From Magnetaquicoccus sp039908525 (lineage in GTDB: Bacteria; Pseudomonadota; Magnetococcia; Magnetococcales; Magnetaquicoccaceae), in assembly GCA_039908525.1 (NCBI GenBank), contig JAMOAY010000004.1:91966-155965 (forward strand): a stretch of 64,000 bases of DNA, read 5' to 3'. The notes under the pieces are model-generated. The model was not told the origin of the DNA. It did not search any database and worked only from the letters and a program-made list of their open reading frames with translations. Position numbers and translations under genes: made by a program. Within the stretch, counting starts at the first letter, position 1; each line of letters starts with the position of its first letter. Below are positions 63,904 through 64,000 of this stretch, piece by piece.

Positions 63904-63955
63904 CTGGGGGAGGCGGTGAACCGCCTCCCCCAGACCCCCTCCACCCTTCTTTTTT
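63904..63955 (+). terminator. Terminator after the giant gene
   Basis: A 13-bp perfect stem CTGGGGGAGGCGG/CCGCCTCCCCCAG (63904-63916, 63921-63933) with loop TGAA, and a T-run at 63950-63955, just after the stop at 63871. Confidence 0.7.
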
Positions 63956-63973
63956 AATAGTCTTTGGCGATTA

Positions 63974-64000
63974 CGGGTCCAGGGGGATTATCCCCCTGGT
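63974..64000. repeat. Start of another copy of the hairpin repeat, cut by window edge
   Basis: GGGTCCAGGGGGATTATCCC and on to the edge matches hairpin 1 of the element at 37688-37717, including the central ATTAT. The rest lies beyond the window. Confidence 0.7.

Overview
The window is about 64 kb of GC-rich, tightly packed, mostly housekeeping bacterial chromosome. A GapR/DUF2312 nucleoid protein, an rnfABCDGE operon, CobM/CobH-type cobalamin genes and giant LEPR/DUF4347 repeat proteins together suggest an alphaproteobacterium-related lineage such as Magnetococcales. That is inference; no rRNA or tRNA gene is visible, and there is no magnetosome gene, CRISPR array, transposase or prophage.

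Layout. 1-3.9 kb (minus): leuC-leuD-leuB-asd operon, asd cut by the window edge. 4.0-4.7 kb: a VapBC-type toxin-antitoxin pair. 4.8-6.4 kb: a secreted 5'-nucleotidase. 6.9-9.8 kb (plus): a secreted M10-like zinc protease whose C-terminal half is an array of about 59 octapeptides. 9.9-19.2 kb: an SDR reductase, xerD, a methyltransferase, gloB, the RNA-repair pair rtcB-cca, a DUF790 nuclease, a family-4 uracil-DNA glycosylase, gapR and a Sel1-repeat protein. 19.3-23.4 kb: an FAD oxidoreductase with a cyclic-nucleotide-binding protein, a Na+/H+ antiporter and a low-GC acetyltransferase. 23.5-28.8 kb (minus): rnfABCDGE. 29-31.5 kb: mrp and a membrane Ser/Thr kinase. 31.5-34.3 kb: a cobalamin riboswitch driving cobM-cbiX-cobH. 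34.3-37.7 kb: two unknown small proteins, an HAD phosphatase and a GT39 glycosyltransferase. 37.7-38.15 kb: a composite hairpin-rich inverted repeat. 38.2-41.8 kb (minus): mnmA, thiO, an ArgA-like acetyltransferase and a cold-shock protein. 42-46 kb: more cobalamin genes (cobC, cbiB, cobO, cobB). 46.4-47.5 kb: a D,D-carboxypeptidase. 47.7-49.6 kb: an ImmA/IrrE metallopeptidase paired with an unknown 142-residue protein.

The most striking part is 49.8-63.9 kb. A four-gene, translationally coupled minus-strand operon encodes a TolC-like lipoprotein with an extra C-terminal domain, a HlyD-type adaptor, a HlyD adaptor with a GAF-like N-terminus, and a fused M50 protease/HlyD membrane protein. Divergent from it is a gene for a roughly 2400-residue surface or secreted protein: LEPR motif, DUF4347, seven FG-GAP blades, an RTX-like module, cadherin-like repeats and 91-residue Ig-like repeats. 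No ABC ATPase is present. I infer a dedicated export and processing system for this giant protein. An 81-residue module in it matches one in the octapeptide protease 50 kb away (about 44 of 81 identical by hand), so both may belong to the same secreted-protein family.
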